Source: an uncultured Burkholderiales bacterium (GTDB taxonomy: Bacteria; Pseudomonadota; Gammaproteobacteria; Burkholderiales; Burkholderiaceae_C). Taken from it: a DNA stretch of 6,227 bases. The stretch covers positions 1-6,227 of the forward strand of contig CAIYKK010000485.1 in NCBI GenBank assembly GCA_903926695.1, read 5' to 3'. Under the pieces are notes generated by a model. That model was not told the origin of the DNA. It made no database searches and saw only the letters and a program-made list of their open reading frames with translations. Shown in pieces: positions 1 through 4,578 of this stretch; within the stretch, counting starts at the first letter, position 1; each line of letters begins with the position of its first letter. A program made the translations under genes and the position numbers.

Positions 1-526
1 CGTCGAAGATTTGCAGATCAAAAACATGAGCCAGTCAGCAGCGGGCAATGCAGCAAAACCGGGCAAGAACGTCGCCGCGAAGTCCGGGTTGAACAAAGCC
101 ATTCTCGATCAAGGCTGGCTTGAGTTCCGGCGGCAACTGGACTACAAACTGGAGTGGCAAGGCGGAATATTGATAGCCGTGCCGCCGCAGTACACCAGTC
201 AAACCTGCCCATGCTGCGGCCACATCGCCAAAGCAAACCGGAAAACACAAGCCCAATTCGAGTGCGTCGATTGCGGCTACAAAAACAACGCCGACGTAGT
301 CGGCGCAATGAATATATTGGCGCGGGGATACCGCGTTGCAGCCTGTGGAGAGGACGGCTCTGGCCTTGCGCGCAAGCGCAGGGCGAAACCAGCCTCAGCG
401 AAGCAGGAACCCACCGAAGCGACCAGGCAAGAGGCAACTCATGTCCAGCGCCGTAGGAATCCCCCCTTCAGGCGGGGGAGGATGTCAATGTCTGCAGATG
501 GCAAATTTTTTATAAGGTTTTTTTGA
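1..526 (+). CDS. tnpB: TnpB RNA-guided endonuclease / OrfB transposase, C-terminal part
   Basis: The reading frame is already open at base 2, so the gene starts outside the window. TnpB is the RuvC-type nuclease of IS200/IS605 elements. It is guided by an omega-RNA from the element's right end and cuts the emptied donor site. Visible features are the VEDL motif, whose glutamate codon at 5-7 is the second RuvC acidic residue; the conserved KSGLNKAILDQGW segment (about 85-120); a zinc finger with cysteine pairs at 206-217 (CPCC) and 263-274 (CVDC); and the third acidic residue in NADVVGAMNIL, its aspartate codon at 293-295. The first aspartate is not in the window. Beyond about codon 115 the chain is basic and low in family signal. 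The frame crosses the right-end hairpin and leaves the element before its TGA at 524-526, so the last dozen residues are flanking DNA. The visible nuclease residues are intact. Confidence 0.85.
   Translation, partial: VEDLQIKNMSQSAAGNAAKPGKNVAAKSGLNKAILDQGWLEFRRQLDYKLEWQGGILIAVPPQYTSQTCPCCGHIAKANRKTQAQFECVDCGYKNNADVVGAMNILARGYRVAACGEDGSGLARKRRAKPASAKQEPTEATRQEATHVQRRRNPPFRRGRMSMSADGKFFIRFF
340..489 (+). ncRNA. probable omega-RNA (reRNA) scaffold of TnpB
   Basis: In IS200/IS605 elements the guide RNA scaffold is transcribed from the right end and overlaps the 3' end of tnpB. Its 3' part folds into the right-end hairpin and the guide follows directly from the flanking DNA. Here the stretch contains the 3' end of tnpB, the hairpin at 460-479 and the GAGGATGTCAA end. 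By that rule the guide would be about 490-509. The 5' boundary given is only a typical length, not something visible in the sequence. Confidence 0.4.
460..479 (+). repeat. right-end hairpin of the IS200/IS605 element
   Basis: TCCCCC at 460-465 pairs perfectly with GGGGGA at 474-479 around an 8-nt loop (CTTCAGGC). An alternative pairing of CC with GG inside the loop leaves a bulged C. Related right ends, from memory, have a longer continuous stem (CCCCCGCCT with AGGCGGGGG), so this copy seems to have lost two bases on the 5' arm. No T-run follows directly, so it is better read as an IS end and RNA scaffold stem than as a terminator. Confidence 0.65.
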
Positions 527-556
527 TGGCTATATTCATGAGCTTAGGTTTTTGCA

Positions 557-573
557 GCTTTTTGTTAAAAAGC
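557..573. repeat. short AT-rich hairpin between tnpB and the S4 gene
   Basis: GCTTTTT at 557-563 and AAAAAGC at 567-573 form a perfect 7-bp stem with a 3-nt loop, 45 bp upstream of the S4-domain gene start. It lies in the AT-rich 527-617 spacer. No convincing -35/-10 pair is visible there. It may be a weak transcription signal or chance in AT-rich DNA. Confidence 0.3.
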
Positions 574-617
574 AGAAAAGATTTATTTCAATCCGTCTTA
601 TCGGGAAGGGCACTGCC

Positions 618-1373
618 ATGAACGATTCAGTACGCCTTGCCAAGCGCCTGGCTGAAATGCTGGCCTGCTCGCGCCGCGAGGCTGAGCAGTACATCGAAGG
701 CGGCTGGGTCAGCGTCGATGGCGTGGTGGTGGAGGAACCACAATTTCGCGTTGCGAACCAGACGATTGCGCTCTCGCCCGACGCCAGCTTGCTGGCGCTC
801 ACGCCGGTCACGCTGCTGCTGCACAAGCCTGCGGGCCAGAAAAAATTCTATCCCCCTCAAAATGGCAAAGCTGCTGAGGTGCAGGACTCTGACGAGCTGC
901 TGACGGTATCGAACCGCTGGGCGTCAGACCGCTCGGGCATCCGGCCGCTGAAAAAGCATTTTTCGAGTGCCGAGCTGGTGACGCCGCTGGCCACGCCGGC
1001 CAGCGGCCTGGTGGTGTTCACCACCGACTGGCGCGTGACGCGCAAGCTGCGCGAAGACGCCAGGGTGCTGGAGCACGAAGTTGTGGTTGAAGTGACGGGC
1101 GAGATCAAGCCCGGCGGCCTGGAGCGCCTGAACCGCATTGACCACGGGTTTACCTACCAGGGCGCGCTGCTGCCGCCCGCCAAGGTCAGTTGGCAGAGCG
1201 AAACGCGGCTGCGTTTTGCCCTCAAGGGCGAGGTGCCGGGGCAGATCGCCTACATGTGCGAAAGCGTCGGACTGACCATCACGGCGATGAAACGGCTGCG
1301 TGTGGGCCGCATTCCGCTGAGCCAGTTGCCGCCTGGGCAGTGGCGCTATTTGATGCCTTACGAGCGGTTTTGA
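618..1373 (+). CDS. S4-domain protein of the RsuA/RluB pseudouridine synthase fold, active site degenerate
   Basis: The 251-residue protein starts at ATG 618, preceded by GGGAAGGG at 603-610 with 7-nt spacing. A TTG 66 bp upstream would also be in frame but adds unfamiliar residues. Residues about 4-50 are an S4 RNA-binding domain (RLAKRLAEMLACSRREAEQY, then GWVSVDG). The rest follows the RsuA/RluB/RluE/RluF family: LLLHKPAG at 67-73, a SGLVVFTTD block at 129-137, and a C-terminal VGRIPLSQLPPGQWRYL at 229-245 matching the usual LxxGxWRxL ending. The family's catalytic motif RLDxxTSGL reads PLATPASGL here, so the catalytic aspartate is Ala125. The conserved tyrosine of the KxYxV strand appears as Val155, and the QIRRM motif reads QIAYM at 209-213. 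The family normally converts a rRNA uridine to pseudouridine. This protein probably binds structured RNA without that reaction. The frame is undamaged and codon bias is normal, so it looks maintained rather than decaying. No terminator is visible after the stop. Confidence 0.8.
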   Translation: MNDSVRLAKRLAEMLACSRREAEQYIEGGWVSVDGVVVEEPQFRVANQTIALSPDASLLALTPVTLLLHKPAGQKKFYPPQNGKAAEVQDSDELLTVSNRWASDRSGIRPLKKHFSSAELVTPLATPASGLVVFTTDWRVTRKLREDARVLEHEVVVEVTGEIKPGGLERLNRIDHGFTYQGALLPPAKVSWQSETRLRFALKGEVPGQIAYMCESVGLTITAMKRLRVGRIPLSQLPPGQWRYLMPYERF

Positions 1374-1393
1374 GCGTCCTGTTCAATTCGACT

Positions 1394-1550
1394 TTATCGA
1401 TTCAAGCCACAGAACAAAGCGAGTCGATAGGCACACGCCCACACAGAGCCTTGGGAATCCACATCGCGGTGTGTCATCAGCATGGCACACATGCGCGATT
1501 TTCGCGTCCAGCGCCAAATGCACTTTACGCCAGCTGCGCCGTTTGCTGTA
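1394..1550 (-). pseudogene. decayed IS5-family transposase fragment
   Basis: On the minus strand, codons from 1550 down to 1485 read YSKRRSWRKVHLALDAKIA followed by HVC. The YSKRRxWRKxHLAxD block is a well-known signature of IS5-family DDE transposases, lying between the first and second catalytic aspartates. After 1485 the match resumes one frame away (codons 1483-1460, MLMTHRDV), corresponding to the usual LMTxxxV segment, and that frame runs to TAA at 1394-1396. In the first frame there is a TAG just upstream of the signature. The fragment has neither catalytic end, carries a frameshift, and no terminal inverted repeats were found, so it is a relic. The family assignment rests on one motif block recognised from memory. 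Confidence 0.55.
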
Positions 1551-1604
1551 TATCTATCCGGGACATCACCTCGCTCCGTGTGATCAGGCCGGTGTTGTAC
1601 TCGG

Positions 1605-1748
1605 TCAGTTCTTGATCCAGTAGATGTAGAGAGTCCACGCCCAAATAGCCAGCGCCCGCAAAATCAGGAAAAACCACGCAATGGTCGCTGTCGAAGACTT
1701 GCTGCTCTGTTTGAAGACAATGTGGACGAGCACACTGCGCTCGTCCAC
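1605..1748 (-). CDS. possible small single-pass membrane protein, 47 residues
   Basis: On the minus strand a frame from GTG at 1748-1746 to TGA at 1607-1605 encodes a polar N-terminus (VDERSVLVHIVFKQSSKSS), then about 25 strongly hydrophobic, aromatic-rich residues (from TATIAWFFLILRALAIWAW on) ending in YWIKN. Roughly three quarters of its third codon positions are G or C, as in the neighbouring genes. The longer overlapping minus-strand frame at 1525-1761 has clearly lower GC3, which favours this one. The predicted layout is one transmembrane helix near residues 22-43 with a short basic tail. It lies 83 bp downstream of the H-NS gene on the same strand and could be co-transcribed. The ribosome site is weak (GGATGG about 9 nt before GTG), so it could also be the surviving 3' end of a longer gene. 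I do not recognise a family. Confidence 0.4.
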   Translation of the reverse strand: MDERSVLVHIVFKQSSKSSTATIAWFFLILRALAIWAWTLYIYWIKN

Positions 1749-1750
1749 AT
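1720..1750. repeat. 11-bp perfect inverted repeat, 9-nt spacer
   Basis: ATGTGGACGAG at 1720-1730 is the exact reverse complement of CTCGTCCACAT at 1740-1750, around CACACTGCG. No T-run follows on either strand, so it is not a typical intrinsic terminator. It coincides with the first codons of the possible small membrane protein (VDE and LVH are coded by the arms), so in RNA it would bury the GTG start in a stem. Confidence 0.6.
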
Positions 1751-1831
1751 GAATCTACCATCCATTCACTGCATGCTCTTGGGCTGCAGAGGTCTTAATG
1801 GCCTGGCTTTACTTTGAAAGTTGCAGTCGCG

Positions 1832-2173
1832 TTAATGTTGAATCAGGAAATCCTGCTTGCTGCGGCCTGCTGCCAGCTGGGCGCTCAGCCAGGAAGGGGA
1901 CTTGCCGCGACCGGTCCAGGTTTTTCCGCTGTCAGGATCCTGGTATTTCGGGGCAACCACGTTGCGCTTGTCGCCGGTGGTCCGCTTGGCTGCGCCCTTG
2001 CCCAAAAAGCCCAGGTCTGCCGCTGTCAGGTCGTGGGTTTTAATTAATTCCTTGATCGCTGTGACGGCTTGCGTGCGCTCGCCTTTGCGCTCTGTTTCCA
2101 GCTGTTTGCGCAGATCGTGAGCAACGGCCTCGGCTTCATTGAGTTTTTGTTGCAGTGCACTAACGTTTGACAT
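1832..2173 (-). CDS. hns: H-NS family nucleoid-associated protein
   Basis: The 113-residue cytoplasmic protein belongs to the histone-like nucleoid-structuring family, which binds AT-rich DNA, forms filaments and silences transcription, often of acquired or surface-polysaccharide genes. Residues 3-45 are a heptad-rich, charged coiled coil expected to oligomerise. Residues 46-75 form a linker rich in Lys and Gly. Residues 77-96 are the DNA-binding domain, with Y77, P80, G83 and the diagnostic TWTGRGKSPSWL at 85-96, whose GRG loop enters the minor groove. Length fits the short H-NS-like proteins of Burkholderiales. The ATG at 2173 has AAGGAA 7 nt upstream. The gene is transcribed away from the polysaccharide operon and shares a roughly 370-bp AT-rich region with it. 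Such genes are commonly autoregulated, and that is likely here given the AT-rich upstream DNA. No terminator is evident after the stop. The symbol is a family name, since several paralogues are usual in these genomes. Confidence 0.9.
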   Translation of the reverse strand: MSNVSALQQKLNEAEAVAHDLRKQLETERKGERTQAVTAIKELIKTHDLTAADLGFLGKGAAKRTTGDKRNVVAPKYQDPDSGKTWTGRGKSPSWLSAQLAAGRSKQDFLIQH

Positions 2174-2180
2174 GAGTAGT

Positions 2181-2186
2181 TTCCTT
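2181..2186 (-). promoter_or_regulatory. ribosome binding site of hns
   Basis: AAGGAA on the minus strand lies 7 nt before the ATG at 2173. This supports that start over any other. Confidence 0.7.
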
Positions 2187-2234
2187 GTGAAATTAGGTGT
2201 TATTTGGCTTTAATACGGGATCAAGCTGGTGTGA

Positions 2235-2264
2235 AGTATAACAAATTCTGTATAGATCACTCAA
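2235..2264 (-). promoter_or_regulatory. candidate sigma-70 promoter of hns
   Basis: On the minus strand, TTGAGT (2264-2259) and TATACT (2240-2235) are separated by 18 bp, matching the consensus at 4/6 and 5/6 positions. Transcription would start near 2228, leaving a leader of about 55 nt that includes the AAGGAA ribosome site. Confidence 0.4.
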
Positions 2265-2269
2265 TGACT

Positions 2270-2299
2270 TTGACCTTGATGACCGTAAGGCATTCTAAT
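2270..2299 (+). promoter_or_regulatory. candidate sigma-70 promoter toward the polysaccharide operon
   Basis: TTGACC (2270-2275) and TCTAAT (2294-2299) are 18 bp apart and each matches the consensus at 5/6. A start near 2306 would give a leader of about 240 nt before the Wzz-like gene, containing the inverted repeats and the mini-ORF. The -35 boxes of this and the hns promoter are only 5 bp apart, back to back, so the two may compete for polymerase. Confidence 0.4.
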
Positions 2300-2339
2300 A
2301 ATATTTAGACAATTTATTTTGATGATTTAAAAGTTATAC

Positions 2340-2362
2340 GTAACAAAAAGTAATTTTGTTAC
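2340..2362. repeat. 9-bp inverted repeat, operator-like
   Basis: GTAACAAAA at 2340-2348 and TTTTGTTAC at 2354-2362 are perfect reverse complements with a 5-bp spacer. The half-site TTGTTACGT recurs at 2461-2469 as the exact reverse complement of 2338-2346. The symmetry and location downstream of the rightward promoter candidate suit a repressor operator or a leader hairpin. No regulator family is assigned. Confidence 0.5.
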
Positions 2363-2386
2363 CTCGCCTCCATCAGGATAAAAACT

Positions 2387-2419
2387 ATGAGTACATCTGA
2401 CGGACGCAGTCAGGGTTAA
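2387..2419 (+). CDS. possible 10-codon leader ORF
   Basis: ATG at 2387 starts a reading frame encoding MSTSDGRSQG and ending in TAA at 2417-2419. AGGA at 2375-2378 lies 8 nt upstream, a better ribosome site than that of most genes in this window. The stop codon falls inside the GGTTAACC palindrome and the next inverted repeat begins 8 bp later, so translation here could affect RNA folding ahead of the Wzz-like gene. The peptide has no run of one amino acid as in classical attenuators. It may equally be chance or a remnant of a lost gene. Confidence 0.25.
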   Translation: MSTSDGRSQG

Positions 2420-2426
2420 CCTTTTT

Positions 2427-2444
2427 GATGTACACCAATACATC
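2427..2444. repeat. 6-bp inverted repeat GATGTA-N6-TACATC
   Basis: The arms at 2427-2432 and 2439-2444 are perfect reverse complements separated by CACCAA. A further TACATC occurs at 2392-2397. The 18-bp size and symmetry fit a dimeric transcription factor site, but a 6-bp match could be chance. Confidence 0.35.
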
Positions 2445-2545
2445 CTCAAAATCGTAAAGGTTGTTACGTCGTGGAATTTTTCCTCTGTCATGGCCAGTTC
2501 TGTGGGGATCCTCTTTTAAGGTACAGAGTTTGGGAGAGTGTCAAC

Positions 2546-3409
2546 GTGGACATAAAAATGAAAGAAATGCAAAGCAGATTCTCCGGCATGCAGTCCGAGG
2601 CTGGCCTGCTCGATCTTCTGGTGACTTTGGCGGAAAACATCAAACTGCTTGTCATCGGGCCGCTGATAGCGGGTTTATGCGCATTCGGTTTGAGTTTTAT
2701 GCTGCCGCCCACCTACCAAAGCATTTCGATTTTGCAGGCTGATCAGTCTGCGGCCAGCCTGATGCTCACTGCCGCCGTGCTGGACCCGGTGATTACCGCC
2801 TTGGGGCTGTCCAGAGACGGGATGCTTGAGGGCGCCCGCCGCCAGCTCAGGGCGCAAATCAAGACGGCTATTGGCCGGGGCGACAAGCTGCTGACGCTGA
2901 CTGTCTCGGCCCCGACGGCGCAGCAGTCCCAAGCCCTTGCCAGTGCGCTCCTGCATCAGAGCTACGAGGAAAGCCGCCCCAAGGGGACGGCCAGGACGCG
3001 GCTTGAGACCCAGCTCGTTGAAGCCCAGGCCCGGCTCAAGAGTGCCCAGGCTGCGGCTGCCAATCTGCTCAAACACCTCGAATCCAATGGCTCGGGTGCT
3101 GGCGCCGCCGCCGAGGTGGCGCGTGGCTTTGCCGAACTGCTCAACGCAACCGGCGCGGCGCAAACCCAGATCAGCACGCTAGAGTCCCAGCTCGAAGGCC
3201 TGAGCGAGGCTCAGTTGCTGCAGCCGCCCACCTTGCCCGAAGAACCCAGCCAGCCCCAAAAAGGCCTGATTGCCTTGGCCGCCGCGCTGGCCGCCGGGGT
3301 GGCGCTGCTGCTGGCTGTCTTCATGCGGCAGACATTTCGCACAACGCTGACCAATGCGCCAGCGCTGGAAAAAGTGGCGCGTATTCGCCAGTGCCTTGGG
3401 TTGAAATAA
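2546..3409 (+). CDS. Wzz-like polysaccharide chain-length determinant / co-polymerase
   Basis: This is an inner-membrane co-polymerase that sets chain length of O-antigen or exopolysaccharide made by the Wzy route. Counting from GTG 2546 (287 residues), [13 protein letters not shown] precedes a first membrane helix at about 34-53, ending in MLPPTYQS, the usual Wzz N-terminal pattern. A long periplasmic, Ala/Gln-rich part contains a probable coiled coil at 149-223. The proline-rich [14 protein letters not shown] at 227-240 leads into a second helix (about 240-260) and a short basic tail. There is no Walker motif or tyrosine kinase domain, so it is the kinase-less type. The start is uncertain: GTG 2546 has GGGAG 9 nt upstream, ATG 2558 has no clear ribosome site, and GTG 2471 would add 25 residues unlike the family. 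The gene lies 104 bp before rfbB on the same strand, with no terminator or good promoter visible in that gap, which suggests one operon. Confidence 0.8.
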   Translation: MDIKMKEMQSRFSGMQSEAGLLDLLVTLAENIKLLVIGPLIAGLCAFGLSFMLPPTYQSISILQADQSAASLMLTAAVLDPVITALGLSRDGMLEGARRQLRAQIKTAIGRGDKLLTLTVSAPTAQQSQALASALLHQSYEESRPKGTARTRLETQLVEAQARLKSAQAAAANLLKHLESNGSGAGAAAEVARGFAELLNATGAAQTQISTLESQLEGLSEAQLLQPPTLPEEPSQPQKGLIALAAALAAGVALLLAVFMRQTFRTTLTNAPALEKVARIRQCLGLK

Positions 3410-3513
3410 ACTCCTTGGTGCAGACGGCATTGAGCGTGGGGCCAAGCCACCTGTTTCGCCCATCCCAACCCTCTCAATCACCCAGCGGCGTTTGCCGAGT
3501 AATTGCTAACTTT

Positions 3514-4578
3514 ATGACCCTTCTTATCACCGGTGCGGCTGGTTTTATCGGCGCCAATTTTGTCCTCGACTGGCTGGCGCAGCCGGGCGAAGCCATTGTC
3601 AACCTCGACAAGCTGACCTACGCGGGCAACCTGGAGAGCCTGGCCTCCCTGCAGGGCGATGCGCGCCACACCTTCGTGCAAGGCGACATCGGCGACAGCG
3701 CGCTGGTGACTCGCCTGCTGGCCGAGCACCAGCCCCGCGCCGTGCTCAACTTTGCTGCCGAAAGCCATGTGGACCGCTCCATCCACAGCCCGGAAGACTT
3801 TATCCAGACCAACATTGTGGGCACGTTCCGGCTCCTCGAAGCCGTGCGCGCTTACTGGGGCAGCCTGCCTGCGGACGAAAAATCGGCTTTTCGCCTGCTG
3901 CACGTCTCGACCGACGAAGTCTATGGCAGCCTGTCCAAAGACGATCCGGCTTTCACAGAAACCCACCGTTACGAGCCCAACAGCCCGTACAGCGCCAGCA
4001 AGGCCGCCAGCGACCATCTGGTGCGCGCTTACCACCACACCTACGGCCTGCCGGTGCTGACGACCAATTGCTCTAATAACTACGGCCCATACCACTTCCC
4101 CGAAAAACTCATCCCGCTGATGATCGTCAACGCGCTTGCGGGCAAACCGCTGCCGGTGTACGGCGACGGCATGCAGGTGCGCGACTGGCTCTACGTCAAA
4201 GACCACTGCAGCGCCATCCGCCGCGTGCTTGAAGCGGGCGTGCCCGGCGAAACCTACAACATCGGCGGCTGGAACGAAAAGCCCAATATCGAAATCGTCC
4301 AGACCGTTTGCGCCCTGCTCGACGAGCTGCGCCCCCGAGCCGATGGCGCGCCCTACAGCGCCCAGATCAGCTACGTCAAAGACCGCCCCGGCCACGACCG
4401 GCGCTACGCCATCGACGCCAGCAAAATCGAGCGCGAACTGGGCTGGCGGCCCGCCGAGACGTTTGACAGCGGTATCCGCAAAACGGTGCAGGGGTATTTG
4501 GCCAACCCCGAGTGGGTCGCCCATGTGCAAAGCGGCGCTTACCGCGACTGGGTGCAAACCCAGTACGCCGCATCATGA
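3514..4578 (+). CDS. rfbB: dTDP-glucose 4,6-dehydratase
   Basis: RfbB/RmlB is a cytoplasmic, NAD-dependent short-chain dehydrogenase-type enzyme that converts dTDP-D-glucose to dTDP-4-keto-6-deoxy-D-glucose, the second step of dTDP-L-rhamnose synthesis. The protein is 354 residues, normal for the family. The Rossmann motif GAAGFIG is at 7-13 and [13 protein letters not shown] follows the second strand. The catalytic STDEVYG is at 132-138 (T133, D134, E135), the YxxxK pair is Y159 and K163, and [17 protein letters not shown] marks the substrate-binding segment. ATG 3514 is chosen because the family begins directly with the [13 protein letters not shown] strand, although its ribosome site is weak. 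The frame stays open back to 3391 but those residues are unlike the family. It overlaps rfbD by four bases (ATGA). All active-site residues expected are present. Assignment as RmlB rather than another dehydratase is supported by rfbD and rfbA next door. Confidence 0.97.
   Translation: MTLLITGAAGFIGANFVLDWLAQPGEAIVNLDKLTYAGNLESLASLQGDARHTFVQGDIGDSALVTRLLAEHQPRAVLNFAAESHVDRSIHSPEDFIQTNIVGTFRLLEAVRAYWGSLPADEKSAFRLLHVSTDEVYGSLSKDDPAFTETHRYEPNSPYSASKAASDHLVRAYHHTYGLPVLTTNCSNNYGPYHFPEKLIPLMIVNALAGKPLPVYGDGMQVRDWLYVKDHCSAIRRVLEAGVPGETYNIGGWNEKPNIEIVQTVCALLDELRPRADGAPYSAQISYVKDRPGHDRRYAIDASKIERELGWRPAETFDSGIRKTVQGYLANPEWVAHVQSGAYRDWVQTQYAAS
4547..4564 (+). repeat. 7-bp hairpin with GCAA tetraloop before the rfbB/rfbD junction
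   Basis: ACTGGGT at 4547-4553 and ACCCAGT at 4558-4564 pair perfectly around GCAA, a GNRA tetraloop. It ends 10 nt before the rfbD ATG, inside the last codons of rfbB, in the place where a ribosome site would normally lie. It may regulate or couple rfbD translation. It is also possible that it is chance within coding sequence. Confidence 0.4.

Larger units (their letters stand above)
1..489 (+). mobile_element. IS200/IS605-type element, right-hand part
   Basis: This is the right-hand portion of an IS200/IS605-superfamily insertion sequence (IS605 or IS1341 group). It contains the end of tnpB and then a GC-rich subterminal hairpin (460-479) followed by GAGGATGTCAA. That layout is familiar from right ends of this superfamily, which lack terminal inverted repeats and are recognised as single-stranded hairpins. 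The right boundary is set near 489 from that motif and could be off by a few bases. The left end, the target-side motif and any tnpA lie outside the window, so it cannot be said whether the element is autonomous. Confidence 0.7.
2174..2545. promoter_or_regulatory. AT-rich divergent control region between hns and the polysaccharide operon
   Basis: This is about 370 bp without a full-length gene. It is markedly AT-rich between roughly 2190 and 2470, in contrast to the GC-rich genes on both sides. It holds the hns ribosome site and promoter candidate, a rightward promoter candidate, two clear inverted repeats (2340-2362, 2427-2444), a weaker one (CTGAC/GTCAG, 2397-2413), an 8-bp palindrome GGTTAACC (2414-2421) and a possible mini-ORF. 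The GTTAC half-site recurs at 2340-2344 (reverse), 2358-2362 and 2463-2467. Its composition makes it a natural H-NS target. No JUMPstart/ops element was found. Confidence 0.6.

Noticed and set aside
460..526. Right-end hairpin plus later T-runs as a terminator for tnpB
   Set aside because: The T-rich stretches begin about 25 bp after the stem, too far for a standard intrinsic terminator.
1190..1615. Plus-strand frame of 141 codons after the S4 gene
   Set aside because: Its first part is an out-of-frame reading of the S4 gene, and its remainder is antisense to the transposase relic and small membrane ORF.
1720..1750. Inverted repeat as an intrinsic terminator
   Set aside because: No run of T follows on either strand.
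1525..1761. Minus-strand 78-codon frame starting with ATG
   Set aside because: It overlaps the 47-residue frame but has clearly lower GC at third positions in the shared part, and it runs into the transposase relic out of frame. Its second half looks somewhat more protein-like, so it is not fully excluded.
3410..3513. Separate promoter or terminator between the Wzz-like gene and rfbB
   Set aside because: Only a 4-bp GTGG/CCAC pairing is present, and no convincing -35/-10 pair was found, so a single operon is the simpler reading.
3478..4557. Long minus-strand open frame of 359 codons opposite rfbB
   Set aside because: It is antisense to an unmistakable rfbB. Its length is a by-product of strong GC bias at third positions, and it shows no recognisable protein motif.
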